From the NCBI RefSeq assembly GCF_002105555.1, contig NZ_CP020612.1, positions 957,001 to 1,021,000 on the forward strand: a stretch of 64,000 bases of DNA, in the 5' to 3' direction. The position numbers and the translations under genes are program-made. This DNA is from Paracoccus contaminans (lineage in GTDB: Bacteria > Pseudomonadota > Alphaproteobacteria > Rhodobacterales > Rhodobacteraceae). Position 1 is the first letter of the stretch. Each line of letters starts with the position of its first letter. Positions 1 through 10,238 of the stretch are shown piece after piece. The notes beneath the pieces are model-generated. The model worked only from the letters and a program-made list of their open reading frames with translations. It was not told the DNA's origin and did not search any database.

Positions 1-59
1 ATCGCGTCCCCGCGTCCTAGCTGAAACCCGAGCCATACCGAAGCAGCACGGGTTTTGCC

Positions 60-275
60 ATGACCGAAGCCGATATCCCCGCCGGGGCCGAGCCACAGGA
101 CCGGCCCGAATGGGCCCATCTTCCGCCCCCCGCGCGCCGCGCCCTGGCCGAGGCAGAGGCACGGCGCAAGGCCGCCGCGCCGCTTGAGCTGCCGCCCGAA
201 CTGGGCGGGCGCGAGGGGCCCGAGCCTGTCCGCTACGGCGATTATGAACGCAAGGGTCTGGCCGTCGATTTCTAG
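60..275 (+). CDS. DUF1674 protein, succinate dehydrogenase assembly factor 4-like
   Basis: This 71-residue protein ends in the DUF1674/SdhAF4 signature: [18 protein letters not shown] near residues 49-66, followed by a terminal DF. The mitochondrial homologue SDHAF4 binds flavinylated SdhA and protects it before complex II assembles; a similar role in the cytoplasm is inferred here, because no sdh genes lie in the window. The N-terminal half is Pro/Ala/Glu-rich and looks unstructured, as is usual for the family. The gene converges on dadA, and the two stops overlap by a few bases. The first 59 bases of the window precede it and show no recognisable gene. Confidence 0.85.
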   Translation: MTEADIPAGAEPQDRPEWAHLPPPARRALAEAEARRKAAAPLELPPELGGREGPEPVRYGDYERKGLAVDF

Positions 276-1552
276 GCGGCGGCGCGGCCCTCGGCCCCGC
301 GGCCATAACGCGATACCGCCAGATCGTCAGCCCTGATCTGCGGCGTCCTGCCGCTGACCAGATCGGCCAGCAGTTGCGCCGAGCCTGCCGCCATCGTCCA
401 GCCCAGCGTGCCGTGGCCGGTGTTCAACCACAGGTTCGCCGCCGGCGTCGGCCCGATGACAGGGGTGCCGTCGGGCGTCATCGGGCGCAGCCCGGCCCAG
501 AAGCTGGCACGATCCAGATCGCCCGCGCCCCCGAACAGCTCGCCCACCGACTTGGCCAGCGTGGCGCGGCGGCGCGGGGACAGCGACAGGTCGAACCCCG
601 CCAGTTCCGCCAGCCCCCCCACGCGGATGCGGTTGCCCAGCCGCGTGATCGCGACCTTGTAGGTTTCGTCCATGACGGTCGAGACGGGCGCACGCGATTC
701 GTCCACGATGGGCAGGGTCAGCGAATAGCCCTTGACCGGATGCACCGGCAGCCTGATGCCGAAGGGCGCGACCAGCGCCGGGGAATGGCTGCCCAGCGCC
801 ACGACAAAGGCATCCGCCGTCAGCCGCCCGGCCGCGGTCCGCACCGCCTCGATCCGCGCGCGCGTCCCCTCCAGCCCGGCTATGGTGGTGCCATAGAGAA
901 AGCGCACGCCCTCGGCCTCGGCCAGTGCGGCCAGCGCCTGCGTGAACATGTGACAATCGCCCGTCTCGTCATCGGGCAGTTGCAGCCCCCCGGCCAGCAG
1001 ATGGCGGGCATGGGCCAGCCCCGGTTCGGCCGCGATGCAGCCCTCGACATCCAGTTCCCGGTAGGGGACGCCATCGGCCTTGAGAACCTTGATGTCCTTC
1101 TGCACCGCCGCAAGCTGCAGATCGGTGCGGAACACCTGCAAGGTGCCGCGGGTGCGTTCGTCGTAATGGATGCCCGTTTCCGCCCGCAGCGCGCCGAGGC
1201 ACTGGCGCGAATATTCGGCGACCCGCATCATCCGCGACTTGTTCAGCACATAGGCGCTGGCGGTGCAGTTGCCCAGCATCCGTGCCATCCAGGTAGCCCG
1301 CACCGGATCGGCCGTGGCATGCAGCACCAGCGGCGCATGGCGCTGGAACATCCAGCGCAGCGCCTTGCCGGGAATGCCCGGCGCGGCCCAGGGCGTCGAA
1401 TAGCCCGGCGAGATCTCGCCCGCATTGGCAAAGGAGGTTTCCATGGCGGCAGCGGGCTGGCGGTCAACCACCGTGACCTGATGGCCCGCGCGCGCCAGCG
1501 CCCATGCGCTTGTCACCCCGATGACGCCTGCACCCAGAACGATGATCTTCAT
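272..1552 (-). CDS. dadA: D-amino acid dehydrogenase (FAD-dependent)
   Basis: At 426 residues this matches DadA, a membrane-associated FAD enzyme that oxidises D-amino acids (typically D-alanine) to 2-oxo acids plus ammonia and passes electrons to quinone. The N-terminus has the dinucleotide motif [16 protein letters not shown] (GxGxxG) ending in an acidic residue (VVDR). Near the C-terminus are RVGGLAE and the FAD-closing segment [17 protein letters not shown]. The start is placed at the ATG directly before the Rossmann strand, because an upstream in-frame ATG only adds a non-family leader. No alanine racemase gene is adjacent, so this is not the enterobacterial dadAX arrangement. Other substrates, such as other D-amino acids or proline-like compounds, cannot be excluded. 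Confidence 0.88.
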   Translation of the reverse strand: MKIIVLGAGVIGVTSAWALARAGHQVTVVDRQPAAAMETSFANAGEISPGYSTPWAAPGIPGKALRWMFQRHAPLVLHATADPVRATWMARMLGNCTASAYVLNKSRMMRVAEYSRQCLGALRAETGIHYDERTRGTLQVFRTDLQLAAVQKDIKVLKADGVPYRELDVEGCIAAEPGLAHARHLLAGGLQLPDDETGDCHMFTQALAALAEAEGVRFLYGTTIAGLEGTRARIEAVRTAAGRLTADAFVVALGSHSPALVAPFGIRLPVHPVKGYSLTLPIVDESRAPVSTVMDETYKVAITRLGNRIRVGGLAELAGFDLSLSPRRRATLAKSVGELFGGAGDLDRASFWAGLRPMTPDGTPVIGPTPAANLWLNTGHGTLGWTMAAGSAQLLADLVSGRTPQIRADDLAVSRYGRGAEGRAAA

Positions 1553-1747
1553 GGCCGGACCCTGCTGGCAAATATTGCGCACATGATCGGCCCGGCAGGA
1601 CGGAATGTGCTGCGCAAGCCGCTGGCCAGGGCCGGAGAGATCAGAAGATCCTGAACCGGAAAGCCCGATTCACGCCAGGATCTTGCGGCTTCTCAATTCT
1701 GCGCCGCAGCATGTCCCGCCGTTGCCTCGGCGTTCGGGACGAATCAC

Positions 1748-2554
1748 CTAAAGGCCCAGCACGTCCATCATGTCGTATTCGCCCGGCCCCTTGTCCTGGC
1801 CCCACAGCGCCGCGCGCAGTGCCCCGCGGGCAAAGATGGCGCGGTCGGTGGCCAGGTGGCGCAGCACCACGCGCTCGCCCTCGGCGGCAAAGATCACGTC
1901 ATGTTCGCCCACCACATCCCCGCCCCGGACGGCGGCAAAGCCGATGCCGCCGCGCGGCCGCGCGCCCGTCACCCCGTCGCGCGCGGGGATGCGCAGATCG
2001 TCCAGGGGCGCGCCGCGCCCCTCGGCCGCGGCCTCGCCCAGCATCAGCGCCGTGCCCGAGGGCGCATCGACCTTGTGGCGGTGATGGGCCTCGACGATCT
2101 CGATGTCCCAATCCTCGTCCAGCGCCGCGGCGATGCGGCGCGTCAGGCCAAGCAGCAGGTTGACGCCAAGGCTCATGTTGCCGGCGCGGATGATCGGCGC
2201 GTGCCGCGCCGCGGCGGCGATGGCGCGCAGATCATCGGCGCACAGGCCCGTCGTTCCGATGACATGGACGGCGCGTGCCTGCGCGGTCAGTTCGGCAAAG
2301 GCCACCGTCGCCGCCGGGCTGGTGAAGTCGATCACCGCCTGCGCCCCCGCGATGACGCCCACCGCATCGTCGCTGACCGCGATCCCCAGCGCAGGTCCGC
2401 CCATCGCCTGCCCCAGATCGCGACCGATCCAGTCATGGCCGGGCCGTTCCAGCGCGCCCACCAGCCGGCAGGCGGGCGAGGCAAGGACCGTGCGGACCAG
2501 CATCTGCCCCATGCGGCCCGACGCTCCGGTGACGACGATGCCGGGTTTGTCCAT
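1748..2554 (-). CDS. dapB: 4-hydroxy-tetrahydrodipicolinate reductase
   Basis: This 268-residue protein is DapB, which reduces hydroxy-tetrahydrodipicolinate with NAD(P)H in the diaminopimelate/lysine pathway and so supplies peptidoglycan. The nucleotide-binding motif GASGRMGQ lies near residues 9-16. The catalytic block [15 protein letters not shown] carries the proton-donor His and substrate-binding Lys expected of the family. The ATG at 2554 was chosen because the protein then starts [13 protein letters not shown], like other DapB. The gene is divergent from rbfA with about 75 bp between the starts, a common arrangement in Rhodobacteraceae. Confidence 0.96.
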   Translation of the reverse strand: MDKPGIVVTGASGRMGQMLVRTVLASPACRLVGALERPGHDWIGRDLGQAMGGPALGIAVSDDAVGVIAGAQAVIDFTSPAATVAFAELTAQARAVHVIGTTGLCADDLRAIAAAARHAPIIRAGNMSLGVNLLLGLTRRIAAALDEDWDIEIVEAHHRHKVDAPSGTALMLGEAAAEGRGAPLDDLRIPARDGVTGARPRGGIGFAAVRGGDVVGEHDVIFAAEGERVVLRHLATDRAIFARGALRAALWGQDKGPGEYDMMDVLGL

Positions 2555-2629
2555 GGGTGCCTCCGCTGCCTGATCCGGGGTTCGTCCTAGCCCGTTGCGG
2601 GCCGGGCCGCGACCCCCTAGATGGGACGC

Positions 2630-3088
2630 ATGGCATCCAATCGCTTCAACCACGGTCCCGGCCCATCGCAGCGCCAGTTGCGCGTGGGCGAACTGATCCG
2701 GCGCACGCTGTCGGACGTGCTGCTGCGCGCCGAGGTGCACGATCCCGACCTGAACCGCCATTCGATCACGGTGGGCGAGGTCAGGGCCTCCCCCGATCTC
2801 AAGGTCGCGACGGTCTATGTCCTGCCGCTGGGCGGGCATGATGCCCAGGACGCGCTGGCCGCGCTGCGCCGCAACACGCGCGAGCTGCGCCACCATGTCG
2901 CCCGCGAGATGACGCTGAAATACGCCCCCGACCTGCGCTTTGTCCTGGACGAGACGTTCGACCGCATGGACGACACCCGCCGCCTGTTCGCCGATGAACG
3001 GGTGCGCCGCGATGTGGAAGCGGGCGAGGACGAGGAAGACCCGGACGAGGACCGGGACCAGGACGCCCGCGACGATGGGCCTCGCTGA
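2630..3088 (+). CDS. rbfA: 30S ribosome-binding factor RbfA
   Basis: RbfA is a KH-fold cytoplasmic protein that binds the 16S rRNA 5' region and helps mature the 30S subunit, especially in the cold. The family opening [20 protein letters not shown] lies near residues 11-30, and the core [16 protein letters not shown] follows. The C-terminus carries a long Asp/Glu-rich tail ([13 protein letters not shown]) that is poorly conserved. Two in-frame ATGs (2621 and 2630) are possible; the second gives the usual MAxxRF start. The stop overlaps the next gene's start by 14 bp, so the DUF2233 gene and truB probably form one transcript with it. Confidence 0.93.
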   Translation: MASNRFNHGPGPSQRQLRVGELIRRTLSDVLLRAEVHDPDLNRHSITVGEVRASPDLKVATVYVLPLGGHDAQDALAALRRNTRELRHHVAREMTLKYAPDLRFVLDETFDRMDDTRRLFADERVRRDVEAGEDEEDPDEDRDQDARDDGPR

Positions 3089-3833
3089 TCTCAAACGGCG
3101 GCTGGGGCTGGCGGTCGGGGCGCTGGTCGCCCTGACGCTGCCGGCCCTGGCCGACCTGTGCGAGACGCGCCGGTTCGAGGGCACGGATTACGCCGTCTGC
3201 ACGGTGGACGGCACGCAGCAGGACAAGCTGCGCCTGTGGCTGGACGGGCCGGATGGCAGGCCGCTGGGCGATTTCTCGGCCGTCAGGGGCACCCTCGGCG
3301 CAGGCGAGGTGCTGGGCTTTGCCATGAATGCGGGCATGTTCCATGCCGATTACGCCCCCGTAGGGCTGTATCGTTCGGGCGAGGTCCAGGGCGGCGCGCT
3401 GGTGCTGTCGGGGGGCGGCGGCAATTTCGGGATGCGGCCCAACGGGGTATTCTGCGTCGGCGCGAAGGCCCCCTTTCAGGTGATCGAAAGCCGCCGCTTT
3501 GCCAAGAGGCAGCCGCAATGCCGCCTGGCGACGCAATCGGGGCCGATGCTGGTGATCGACGGGGCGCTGCATCCGCGCTTCGATCCTGGCTCGACCAGCC
3601 GCTATATCCGCAACGGGGTGGGCGTGTCGCGCGACATGGACATGGCCTGGTTCGTCATTTCGGACCGGGCGGTGACGTTCCACGAATTCGCGCGGTTCTT
3701 CCGCGACGCCTTGGGCGCGCGCAACGCGCTGTATCTCGACGGCTCGATCAGCCGGCTTTATGCCCCCGGCATCAACCGGGCCGACTGGGGCCGGTCGATG
3801 GGGCCGATCATCGGCTATGTGGGCAAACCCTGA
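3075..3833 (+). CDS. phosphodiester glycosidase family protein (DUF2233), exported
   Basis: This is a 252-residue protein with an N-terminal signal peptide: a basic start, then a hydrophobic run ending ALPALA near residue 24. The DUF2233/NAGPA domain follows, with the family motifs [37 protein letters not shown] and DGSISRLY. The family includes the lysosomal uncovering enzyme that cleaves GlcNAc-phosphodiesters; the bacterial substrate is unknown, and the site here is presumably periplasmic. The gene sits between rbfA and truB with overlapping ends on both sides (its stop and the truB start share bases as TGATG). This looks like translational coupling to ribosome and tRNA maturation genes rather than a functional link. 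Confidence 0.85.
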   Translation: MGLADLKRRLGLAVGALVALTLPALADLCETRRFEGTDYAVCTVDGTQQDKLRLWLDGPDGRPLGDFSAVRGTLGAGEVLGFAMNAGMFHADYAPVGLYRSGEVQGGALVLSGGGGNFGMRPNGVFCVGAKAPFQVIESRRFAKRQPQCRLATQSGPMLVIDGALHPRFDPGSTSRYIRNGVGVSRDMDMAWFVISDRAVTFHEFARFFRDALGARNALYLDGSISRLYAPGINRADWGRSMGPIIGYVGKP

Positions 3834-4729
3834 TGGCGCGCAGGAAGGGGCGGGACATCTCGGGCTGGCTGTTGGTGGACAAGCCGGCGGGCATCGGATC
3901 GACCGATATCGTGGGCAAGGTGCGCTGGGCGCTGGATGCGCGCAAGGCGGGCCATGCCGGAACGCTTGACCCTGATGCCACCGGGCTGCTGGCCATCGCG
4001 CTGGGCGAGGCGACCAAGACGGTCCCCTATCTGGCGGATGCGCTCAAGGCCTATGATTTCACCGTCACCTGGGGGACCGAGACGGCCAGCGACGACGCGG
4101 CGGGGGCAGTGACGCGCCGGTCGGACGCACGCCCCGATCCGCAGGCGATCGAGGCGGCGCTGCCGGCCTTTCGGGGCGCGATCATGCAGGTTCCGCCGGC
4201 CGTCTCGGCCGTGCGGGTGGACGGCGCGCGCGCCTATGACCTGGCGCGCGAGGGCGAGGCGGTGACGCTCGCCTCCCGGCCGCTGTGGGTCGAGGAACTG
4301 ACGCTGACGGCGGCGCGGGCGGACGGCGCCGATTTCCGCATGGTCTGCGGCAAGGGCGGCTATGTGCGCGCGATCGCCCGCGATCTGGGGCGGGCACTTG
4401 GCTGCCTGGGCCATGTCGCATCCCTGCGGCGCATCTGGTCCGGCCCCTTCGATGTCGCCGACGCGCTGGCACTTTCCGGCATCGACCGCGCCAGCCAGGC
4501 CGCCCTCGATGCGGCGCTGCTGCCGATCCAGTCGGCGCTTGACCTGCCCGAGATGCCGGCCACCGACCTGGGCGCGCTGCGCATCCGCAACGGCAACCCC
4601 GGGCAGGTGCTGGGAATCGCCGATTACGGGGCCGAGGTCTGGGTCAGCCATAACGGGCGCGCCATCGCCATCGGCCGCTATATGGGCGGCGAGGTCCACC
4701 CCGCCCGCGTCTTTGCCCAGGCGGGCTGA
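3833..4729 (+). CDS. truB: tRNA pseudouridine(55) synthase
   Basis: TruB (298 residues) isomerises U55 in the T-loop of most elongator tRNAs. The conserved opening [17 protein letters not shown] is present, and so is the catalytic motif [14 protein letters not shown], whose first Asp is the nucleophile. Further on are [20 protein letters not shown] and [15 protein letters not shown], both typical. The C-terminal PUA-like extension is short. The ATG overlaps the preceding stop, completing an rbfA / DUF2233 / truB unit. rpsO and pnp, which often follow truB elsewhere, are not here; a convergent MFS gene follows instead. Confidence 0.97.
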   Translation: MARRKGRDISGWLLVDKPAGIGSTDIVGKVRWALDARKAGHAGTLDPDATGLLAIALGEATKTVPYLADALKAYDFTVTWGTETASDDAAGAVTRRSDARPDPQAIEAALPAFRGAIMQVPPAVSAVRVDGARAYDLAREGEAVTLASRPLWVEELTLTAARADGADFRMVCGKGGYVRAIARDLGRALGCLGHVASLRRIWSGPFDVADALALSGIDRASQAALDAALLPIQSALDLPEMPATDLGALRIRNGNPGQVLGIADYGAEVWVSHNGRAIAIGRYMGGEVHPARVFAQAG

Positions 4730-4765
4730 GGAACGAACCGAGGGCTGCGGGAAAGCCCGCCGCGT

Positions 4766-6082
4766 TCAGGCGATGGAGGCCGCGCGCGTTTCCCGCCCGA
4801 TCAGCAGCGAGGCCGCCGCCGCCAGCAGCAGCAATCCCGCGAACAGCCCGATCATCGCGGCAAAGTTGCCGGTGGCCATGGCCGCCATCAGCGAGGGCGC
4901 GGCCAGCCCGCCCAGCCGCGCCACCGCGCCCGCCGTGCCCATGCCGGTGGCGCGCAGCGTCGTGGGATACAGCTCGGGCGTGATCGCATAAAGCGCCCCC
5001 CATGTCCCCAGCAGGGCAAAGCTCATCAGCAGCAGCGCCCCGGCCAGCGCGGCCCCCGAGGCCGCCATCACGAACAGCGCGCAGCCCGCCGCCGACAGCA
5101 GCAGAAAGACCCTCAGCGTCGCGATGCGCCCCCAGCGTTCCACCCCCCAGGCGGCCAGCGCATAGCCGGGCAGCTGCGCCAGCGCCAGCAGGACAAGAAA
5201 GCCATGGCCCCTGACAAAGCCCAGCCCGTCCCGCGCCAGCTGTCCCGGCAGCCAGACGAACACGCCGTAATAGGACAGCGAGACGAGCAGCCATACCGCC
5301 AGGATCGCCAGCGTCGTCCCGCGCAGCGCCGGCGCAAGGATGCCGCCGCGGGGCTGGGGGGCGTCGGCGGGGATCACCAGACGGGTCTGCGGCGGCAGGG
5401 GCGGTGCGCCATTGGTGCGGCAGATGCGGTTGAGGATGGCCTGCGCCTCGGCCGCGCGGCCGCGGCGCAGCAGGAACATCGGCGATTCCGGCACCCACAG
5501 GCGCAGCACGATGCCGATGCAGGCCGGCAGCGCCGCGGCCAGATAGATCAGGCGCCACGGCTCGGCCAAGCCGGCGCGGGCCGCATGCCAGGCCGTCAGC
5601 GCAACGGCCAGCGTGCCCAGCGCCCAGAACCCTTCCAGCCACACCAGCCAGCGGCCCCGGCTGCGGGGCGGCAGGAACTCGGCCATCATGGCGTAATCGA
5701 CGGGCAGCGTGCCCCCCACGGCCGCGCCGGTCAGAAAGCGCAGGCCCAGCAGCACCGCAAGGCTGGGCGCAAAGACCGAGGCGATGCCGAACAGCGCATC
5801 AAGAACCACCGTCGCCAGCAGCACGTTGCGCCGGCCGATCCGGTCGGCAAGCCGCCCGAACAGCGCCGCCCCGCAGAACATCCCCAGAAAGAACAGCGTC
5901 CCGGTCTGCAGGGCCGCGGCAGGCGTCACGCCGAACCGCGCCGCGATCGAGGGCGCGGCAAAGCCCACGGCCAGAACCTGCATCGCATCCGCGGCCCAGA
6001 CGAGGCCGAAGATCGCGATCAGGCGGCGCTGAAAGCGGCCCGCCCCCGCCCTGGCAAGCGCCTCGTCAACCGTGCTCTCCAT
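4766..6082 (-). CDS. MFS transporter, SV2/NiaP-like group
   Basis: This is a 438-residue inner-membrane protein with about twelve hydrophobic segments. The MFS loop 2-3 motif is present as GRLADRIGRRNVLL, and an R-G-R motif (PPRSRGRWLVWLEG) lies in the loop after TM4. The N-terminus has FGLVWAADAMQVLAVGFAAP, which resembles the SV2/NiaP group (niacin and aromatic-acid transporters) more than the sugar group. The substrate cannot be assigned; nicotinate is only a suggestion, made because pncA, pncB and nadE occur in this window. The start was set at ATG 6082 (MESTVDEAL). The purine-rich ribosome site AAAAGGGA lies inside a perfect 7-bp hairpin directly upstream, so initiation may be structure-controlled. 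Confidence 0.75.
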   Translation of the reverse strand: MESTVDEALARAGAGRFQRRLIAIFGLVWAADAMQVLAVGFAAPSIAARFGVTPAAALQTGTLFFLGMFCGAALFGRLADRIGRRNVLLATVVLDALFGIASVFAPSLAVLLGLRFLTGAAVGGTLPVDYAMMAEFLPPRSRGRWLVWLEGFWALGTLAVALTAWHAARAGLAEPWRLIYLAAALPACIGIVLRLWVPESPMFLLRRGRAAEAQAILNRICRTNGAPPLPPQTRLVIPADAPQPRGGILAPALRGTTLAILAVWLLVSLSYYGVFVWLPGQLARDGLGFVRGHGFLVLLALAQLPGYALAAWGVERWGRIATLRVFLLLSAAGCALFVMAASGAALAGALLLMSFALLGTWGALYAITPELYPTTLRATGMGTAGAVARLGGLAAPSLMAAMATGNFAAMIGLFAGLLLLAAAASLLIGRETRAASIA

Positions 6083-6092
6083 GATGCACCGT

Positions 6093-6109
6093 CCCTTTTG
6101 CAAAAAGGG
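6093..6109 (-). promoter_or_regulatory. inverted repeat enclosing the ribosome-binding site of the MFS gene
   Basis: On the minus strand CCCTTTT-TGC-AAAAGGG forms a perfect 7-bp stem with a 3-base loop. Its 3' arm contains AAAAGGG, the only good Shine-Dalgarno sequence before the MFS start at 6082. It lies about 50 bp past the HU stop, so it could also end the HU transcript, but no run of U follows it. Either role is inference. Confidence 0.45.
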
Positions 6110-6158
6110 CCGCGGCAAGCGCGACCCTTGTCGTCAGCATATCGCCGAGCAGGCCCGC

Positions 6159-6464
6159 TCAGGCGTTCACGCTGTCCTTGAGCGACTTGGCGATCGTGAT
6201 CTTGACGACCTTGTCGGCAGGCTTGGTCATCATTTCCTGCGTCTGCGGGTTGCGCACCTGGCGTTCGGGCCGCGCGCGCACGCCCACCTTGCCGATCCCC
6301 GGCAGGGTCAGCGATCCGCCTTCGGTCACGGTGCGCGCCACGACGGCCTGGATCGCGTCAAGCGCGGCGGTCGCGGCTTTCTTGTCGCCGCCCATTTCTT
6401 CGGCCAGGGCAGCGACCAGCTGCGTTTTGGTCATGGGCTTGGCATTCGCAGGGGCTTGCGCCAT
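6159..6464 (-). CDS. HU family DNA-binding protein
   Basis: This 101-residue protein has the HU/IHF fold signature: MTKTQLVAALAEEMGGDKKA at residues 11-30, then the beta-arm region LPGIGKVGVRARPERQVRNP with the conserved Arg-Asn-Pro, and a C-terminal helix. HU proteins bind and bend DNA as dimers and organise the nucleoid. The ten-residue N-terminal leader is longer than in classical HU, and the arm tip reads TQEMMTKPADKVVKI, as in the divergent HU-like proteins common in Rhodobacteraceae. The start ATG at 6464 is preceded by GAGGAG. The gene stands alone between AMP nucleosidase and the MFS gene. Confidence 0.92.
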   Translation of the reverse strand: MAQAPANAKPMTKTQLVAALAEEMGGDKKAATAALDAIQAVVARTVTEGGSLTLPGIGKVGVRARPERQVRNPQTQEMMTKPADKVVKITIAKSLKDSVNA

Positions 6465-6675
6465 CGGAAGCTGTCTCCTCGTCTGTCTTGCCCTTTTGCG
6501 GGCTGGTAAGCGCCAGTCATGCTGGCAATGCGCCTGCTACAGCCGGTTTCACCCTGCATTTCAAGCCCTTTTCATGCGGCGGCCCCGCAAAGGCGGGCGC
6601 GGCGGCGCAAACCGGCAAGCCGCCGCGCCCCCGATACCGCCGCAGCCCCGCCCCCGGCAGGCCGGCCGCGCCCTG

Positions 6676-8160
6676 CTAGAGGAACGCCGTTTCGTCAAAG
6701 GACCGCAGCTTGCGCGAATGGATCCGTTCCAGCGGCATCTCGCGCAGCTTTTCCATCGCCCTGATCCCGATCAGCAGGTGGCTGGCCACCTGGGTGCGAT
6801 AGAAATCGGTCGCCATGCCGGGCAGCTTCAGCTCTCCGTGCAGGGGGCGGTCGCTGACGCACAGCAGCGTGCCGTAGGGAACGCGAAAGCGGAATCCGTT
6901 GGCGGCAATGGTCGCGCTTTCCATGTCGAGCGCGACGGCGCGCGATTGCGACAGGCGCTGGACGGGGCCGGACTGGTCGCGCAATTCCCAGTTGCGGTTG
7001 TCGATGGTGGCGACCGTGCCGGTGCGCATGATCCGCTTGAGCTCGAACCCTTCGAGGCGGGTGATCTCGGCCACCGCTTCCTCGAGCGCCACCTGCACCT
7101 CGGCCAGGGCGGGGACGGGCACCCACACGGGCAGGTCGTCGTCAAGGACGTGATCCTCGCGCAGATAGGCATGGGCCAGGACGTAATCGCCAAGACGCTG
7201 GCTGTTGCGCAGCCCCGCGCAATGGCCGACCATCAGCCAGGCATGCGGGCGCAGCACCGCGATATGGTCGGTCGCCGTCTTGGCGTTCGAGGGGCCGACC
7301 CCGATATTGACCAGCGTGATCCCCTGCCCGTCGGGCCGCTTGAGGTGATAGGCCGGCATCTGCGGGATGCGCGGGCTTGCTGCCAGAACATCGCCCGGGC
7401 GTTCCAGCACCTGATCGCCCGGCGCGACAAAGGCGCTGTAGCCCGAGGCAGGATCGGCCAGCGCGCGGCGGGCGAAGGCCTCGAACTCGTCCACATAGAA
7501 CTGATAGTTGGTGAACAGAACGAAGGTCTGGAAATGTTCGGGCGCCGTCGCCGTGTAATGGGCCAGCCGCGCCAGCGAATAATCCACCCGCTGCGCGGTG
7601 AAGGGCGCCAGATGGCGCGTGCCGTCCGCCGCCGGCATGGCCGTTCCGTTCACGATGTCGTCGTTCATCGTGTCGAGGTCGGGCACGTCGAACACGTCTC
7701 GCAGCGAGAAATCCAGCACCCCTTCCTGGGGGACGTTCAGGTTTCCCTGCGCGGCGACGGCGAAATGCACCGGGATGGGCGTATCGCTGTCGCCGATGCT
7801 GACGGGCACCTGATGGTTGCGGATCAGCAGGCCGAGCTGCTGGGTCAGATAGCTGCGGAACAGCGCCGGCCGGGTCACGGTGGCGGCATAGCTGCCCGGC
7901 AGCGCCACATGGCCGAACGACAGCCGCGAATCGCCGATCGTATGGCTGGCCGTGGTCAGCCGCACCTCGGGGTAAAAGGCGCGATAGCGCGCCTGCGGCG
8001 CCCCGCCGCCCAGGCTGCCCACGAAACGCCCGCTCAGCCATTCGGTCGCGCGGGCATAAAGCTGGACCAGCCGCTCGACCGCCTCGGCCGGATCGCTGAA
8101 ATAAGCCCGCTCGACGGCGCCGGGCGTTTCCACGGGCAAAAGGCGGGGCGTCTGATCCAT
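6676..8160 (-). CDS. amn: AMP nucleosidase
   Basis: This 494-residue protein matches AMP nucleosidase, which hydrolyses AMP to adenine and ribose 5-phosphate and lowers AMP pools. Family landmarks are [13 protein letters not shown] and [20 protein letters not shown] in the N-terminal domain. The C-terminal nucleoside-phosphorylase-like domain has [34 protein letters not shown] and a late catalytic block around [14 protein letters not shown]. The ATG at 8160 is used because the residues upstream of it do not fit the family. The divergent monooxygenase gene starts 80 bp away, so the two genes share a short promoter region. Confidence 0.95.
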   Translation of the reverse strand: MDQTPRLLPVETPGAVERAYFSDPAEAVERLVQLYARATEWLSGRFVGSLGGGAPQARYRAFYPEVRLTTASHTIGDSRLSFGHVALPGSYAATVTRPALFRSYLTQQLGLLIRNHQVPVSIGDSDTPIPVHFAVAAQGNLNVPQEGVLDFSLRDVFDVPDLDTMNDDIVNGTAMPAADGTRHLAPFTAQRVDYSLARLAHYTATAPEHFQTFVLFTNYQFYVDEFEAFARRALADPASGYSAFVAPGDQVLERPGDVLAASPRIPQMPAYHLKRPDGQGITLVNIGVGPSNAKTATDHIAVLRPHAWLMVGHCAGLRNSQRLGDYVLAHAYLREDHVLDDDLPVWVPVPALAEVQVALEEAVAEITRLEGFELKRIMRTGTVATIDNRNWELRDQSGPVQRLSQSRAVALDMESATIAANGFRFRVPYGTLLCVSDRPLHGELKLPGMATDFYRTQVASHLLIGIRAMEKLREMPLERIHSRKLRSFDETAFL

Positions 8161-8240
8161 CGGCAAGTTTCCTTTGCCGCGCACAGTGTCAGGGCCGCCT
8201 GACACTGGCAAGACGGCCGCCGGCTTCCTATGTGCGCGGC

Positions 8241-9230
8241 ATGGACATCTCGATCCTCGATCTTGCGCCGGTGCCCGAAGGGTCCGATGCGCGCACCGCC
8301 ATCGCCAATGGCGTCCGGCTGGCCCAGGCCGCCGAAAGGCAGGGCTATGCCCGTTACTGGCTGGCCGAGCATCACAACATGCCCGGCATCGCCAGCGCCG
8401 CCACCGCGGTGCTGATCGGCCATGTCGCAGGCCATACCAGCACCATCCGCGTGGGGGCGGGCGGCATCATGCTGCCCAACCATGCGCCGCTTGCCGTGGC
8501 CGAGGCGTTCGGAACGCTCGCCACGATCCACGGCCCGCGCATCGACCTTGGCCTCGGCCGGGCACCGGGGGGCGACGGGGCGGTGATGCATGCCCTGCGC
8601 CGGGGCATGGGCCGCAACGACGATTTTCCCGGCGACGTGGTCGAGCTGCTGACCTATCTGGGCCCCGAGCGGGAGGGCGCGCCGGTCGCCGCCCATCCCG
8701 GACAGGGCACCGATGTGCCGGTCTGGATCCTCGGCTCGTCCCTTTACGGGGCCAGCATGGCGGCGGCGCTGGGGCTGCCCTATGCCTTTGCCTCGCATTT
8801 CGCGCCCAATGATCTGGACGAGGCGGTGCGGCTTTACCGCAGCCGCTTTCAGCCCGGTCCCTGGGGCGAGGCGCCGCGCTTCATGCTGGCGGCCAACCTG
8901 ATCGCGGCGGACACGGACGCGGCCGCGCACCGGCTGCGCACCAGCCAGCAGCAGAGCTTCTACCGGCTCAGGACCGGCAGGCCGGGCCTGCTGCCGCCGC
9001 CGGTGGATGATCTGGATGCGGTGGTCCCGCCCCAATATCAGCCCACGATCGACGCCGCCCTGCGGGTGGCCGCGGTCGGCGGGCCGGAGGCGGTCAAGGA
9101 CCAGCTGGATGCCCTGATCGCCCGGTATCAGCCCGACGAGCTGATCCTGACGGGCAATATCTGGGATCCCGAGGCGCGGCTGCGCTCGTTCGCCATCGGG
9201 GCCGAGGTCATGGGACTGTCCCCGCGGTGA
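8241..9230 (+). CDS. LLM class flavin-dependent oxidoreductase
   Basis: This 329-residue protein is a bacterial-luciferase-like TIM barrel that binds reduced FMN. It opens with [14 protein letters not shown] and has [20 protein letters not shown] and [20 protein letters not shown], which are hallmarks of the MsnO8-type single-component luciferase-like group. [10 protein letters not shown] marks the phosphate-binding loop, and [10 protein letters not shown] lies near the C-terminus. Substrates of this group are largely unknown, so no reaction is assigned. The ATG at 8241 is preferred over an in-frame GTG three codons earlier. Its stop overlaps the next gene's GTG start (GTGA), indicating coupling. 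Confidence 0.85.
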   Translation: MDISILDLAPVPEGSDARTAIANGVRLAQAAERQGYARYWLAEHHNMPGIASAATAVLIGHVAGHTSTIRVGAGGIMLPNHAPLAVAEAFGTLATIHGPRIDLGLGRAPGGDGAVMHALRRGMGRNDDFPGDVVELLTYLGPEREGAPVAAHPGQGTDVPVWILGSSLYGASMAAALGLPYAFASHFAPNDLDEAVRLYRSRFQPGPWGEAPRFMLAANLIAADTDAAAHRLRTSQQQSFYRLRTGRPGLLPPPVDDLDAVVPPQYQPTIDAALRVAAVGGPEAVKDQLDALIARYQPDELILTGNIWDPEARLRSFAIGAEVMGLSPR

Positions 9231-10093
9231 GGCTGCTGGTCCTGGGGCATGGCTATTGCGCCGGGTTCCTGACGCGCCTGCTGGTGCCGCAGGGCTGGAC
9301 CGTCACCGGCACGACCCGCAACGACACGGCCCGCCTGGCCGCTGCGGGCGCGCTGCCGCTGCGCTGGCCGGGGGACGAGCGCGCCACCACGGCCGAGATC
9401 GCGCGCGCCGATGCGATCCTTGCCAGCGCCGCGCCCGCGCCGGGGGGCGATCCGGCGCTGCGGGATTTCGCGGCGGCGCTGGCGGCGGCACCGGCCCGCT
9501 GGATGGGCTATCTGTCCACGACCGGCGTCTATGGCGACCGGGGCGGCGGCTGGGTGGATGAAGGCAGCGCCCTCACCCCCTCGACCCGGCGCGGGGCCGA
9601 GCGCGTGGCCGCCGAGGCGGAATGGCAGGCGCTGGCCGCCGCCCATGGCCTGCCGCTGCACATCTTTCGGCTGGCGGGGATATACGGGCCGGGCCGCGGC
9701 CCCTTTGCCAAGCTGCGCAGCGGCACCGCGCGACGCATCGTCAAGCCGGGGCAGGTGTTCTCGCGCATCCATGCCGAGGACATCGCCCAGGTGCTGGCCG
9801 CATCCATCGCCAGGCCCAGTCCCGGCGCGATCTACAACGTCTGCGACGATGATCCGGCCCCGCCGCAGGACGTGCTGGATTACGCTGCCCGCCTGCTGGG
9901 CCTGCCCCCGCCCCCTGCCGAAGATTTTGCCAGCACCCAGATGAGCGAGATGGCGCGCAGCTTTTACGCCGAAAGCAAGCGCGTCTCGAACGACAGGATC
10001 AAGCGCGACCTCGGGATAAGCCTGATCCACCCCGATTACCGCAGCGGGCTGGCCGCCCTTTACCGCGCGGAAGCCGCCGGGCCGCTGCTGTAA
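9227..10093 (+). CDS. NAD-dependent epimerase/dehydratase family protein (YeeZ-like SDR)
   Basis: This 288-residue extended-SDR protein starts at a GTG inside the preceding stop (GTGA). The nucleotide-binding motif is the atypical [19 protein letters not shown] (GxGYxA in place of GxxGxxG), which is characteristic of the YeeZ-like group. The [16 protein letters not shown] segment carries the family's S-T-T-G-V-Y-G block, where the usual YxxxK is altered. [13 protein letters not shown] and [11 protein letters not shown] are also typical. The function is unknown; a sugar-nucleotide or redox role is only suggested by the fold. It forms a two-gene unit with the monooxygenase. Confidence 0.82.
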   Translation: MRLLVLGHGYCAGFLTRLLVPQGWTVTGTTRNDTARLAAAGALPLRWPGDERATTAEIARADAILASAAPAPGGDPALRDFAAALAAAPARWMGYLSTTGVYGDRGGGWVDEGSALTPSTRRGAERVAAEAEWQALAAAHGLPLHIFRLAGIYGPGRGPFAKLRSGTARRIVKPGQVFSRIHAEDIAQVLAASIARPSPGAIYNVCDDDPAPPQDVLDYAARLLGLPPPPAEDFASTQMSEMARSFYAESKRVSNDRIKRDLGISLIHPDYRSGLAALYRAEAAGPLL

Positions 10094-10238
10094 GGCGGCA
10101 GGCGGACGCATCCGGCCAATCCGGGCGGGCAGAGAGGCGGCGGGCAGATGCCCCAGCCGCGCGCCGGGCCGCAGGCGGATGCGCGATCCTGCGCCCGCGC
10201 GGATGCGGCGGATGGCGCCCTGCCCCTTTCGGCCCGCG

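Noticed and set aside
1680..1747. GTCCCG...CGGGAC inverted repeat past dapB as a terminator
   Set aside because: The stem is imperfect and no run of T follows, so it was not annotated.
6178..8202. 674-codon open frame opposite AMP nucleosidase
   Set aside because: Antisense artefact of third-position GC bias.
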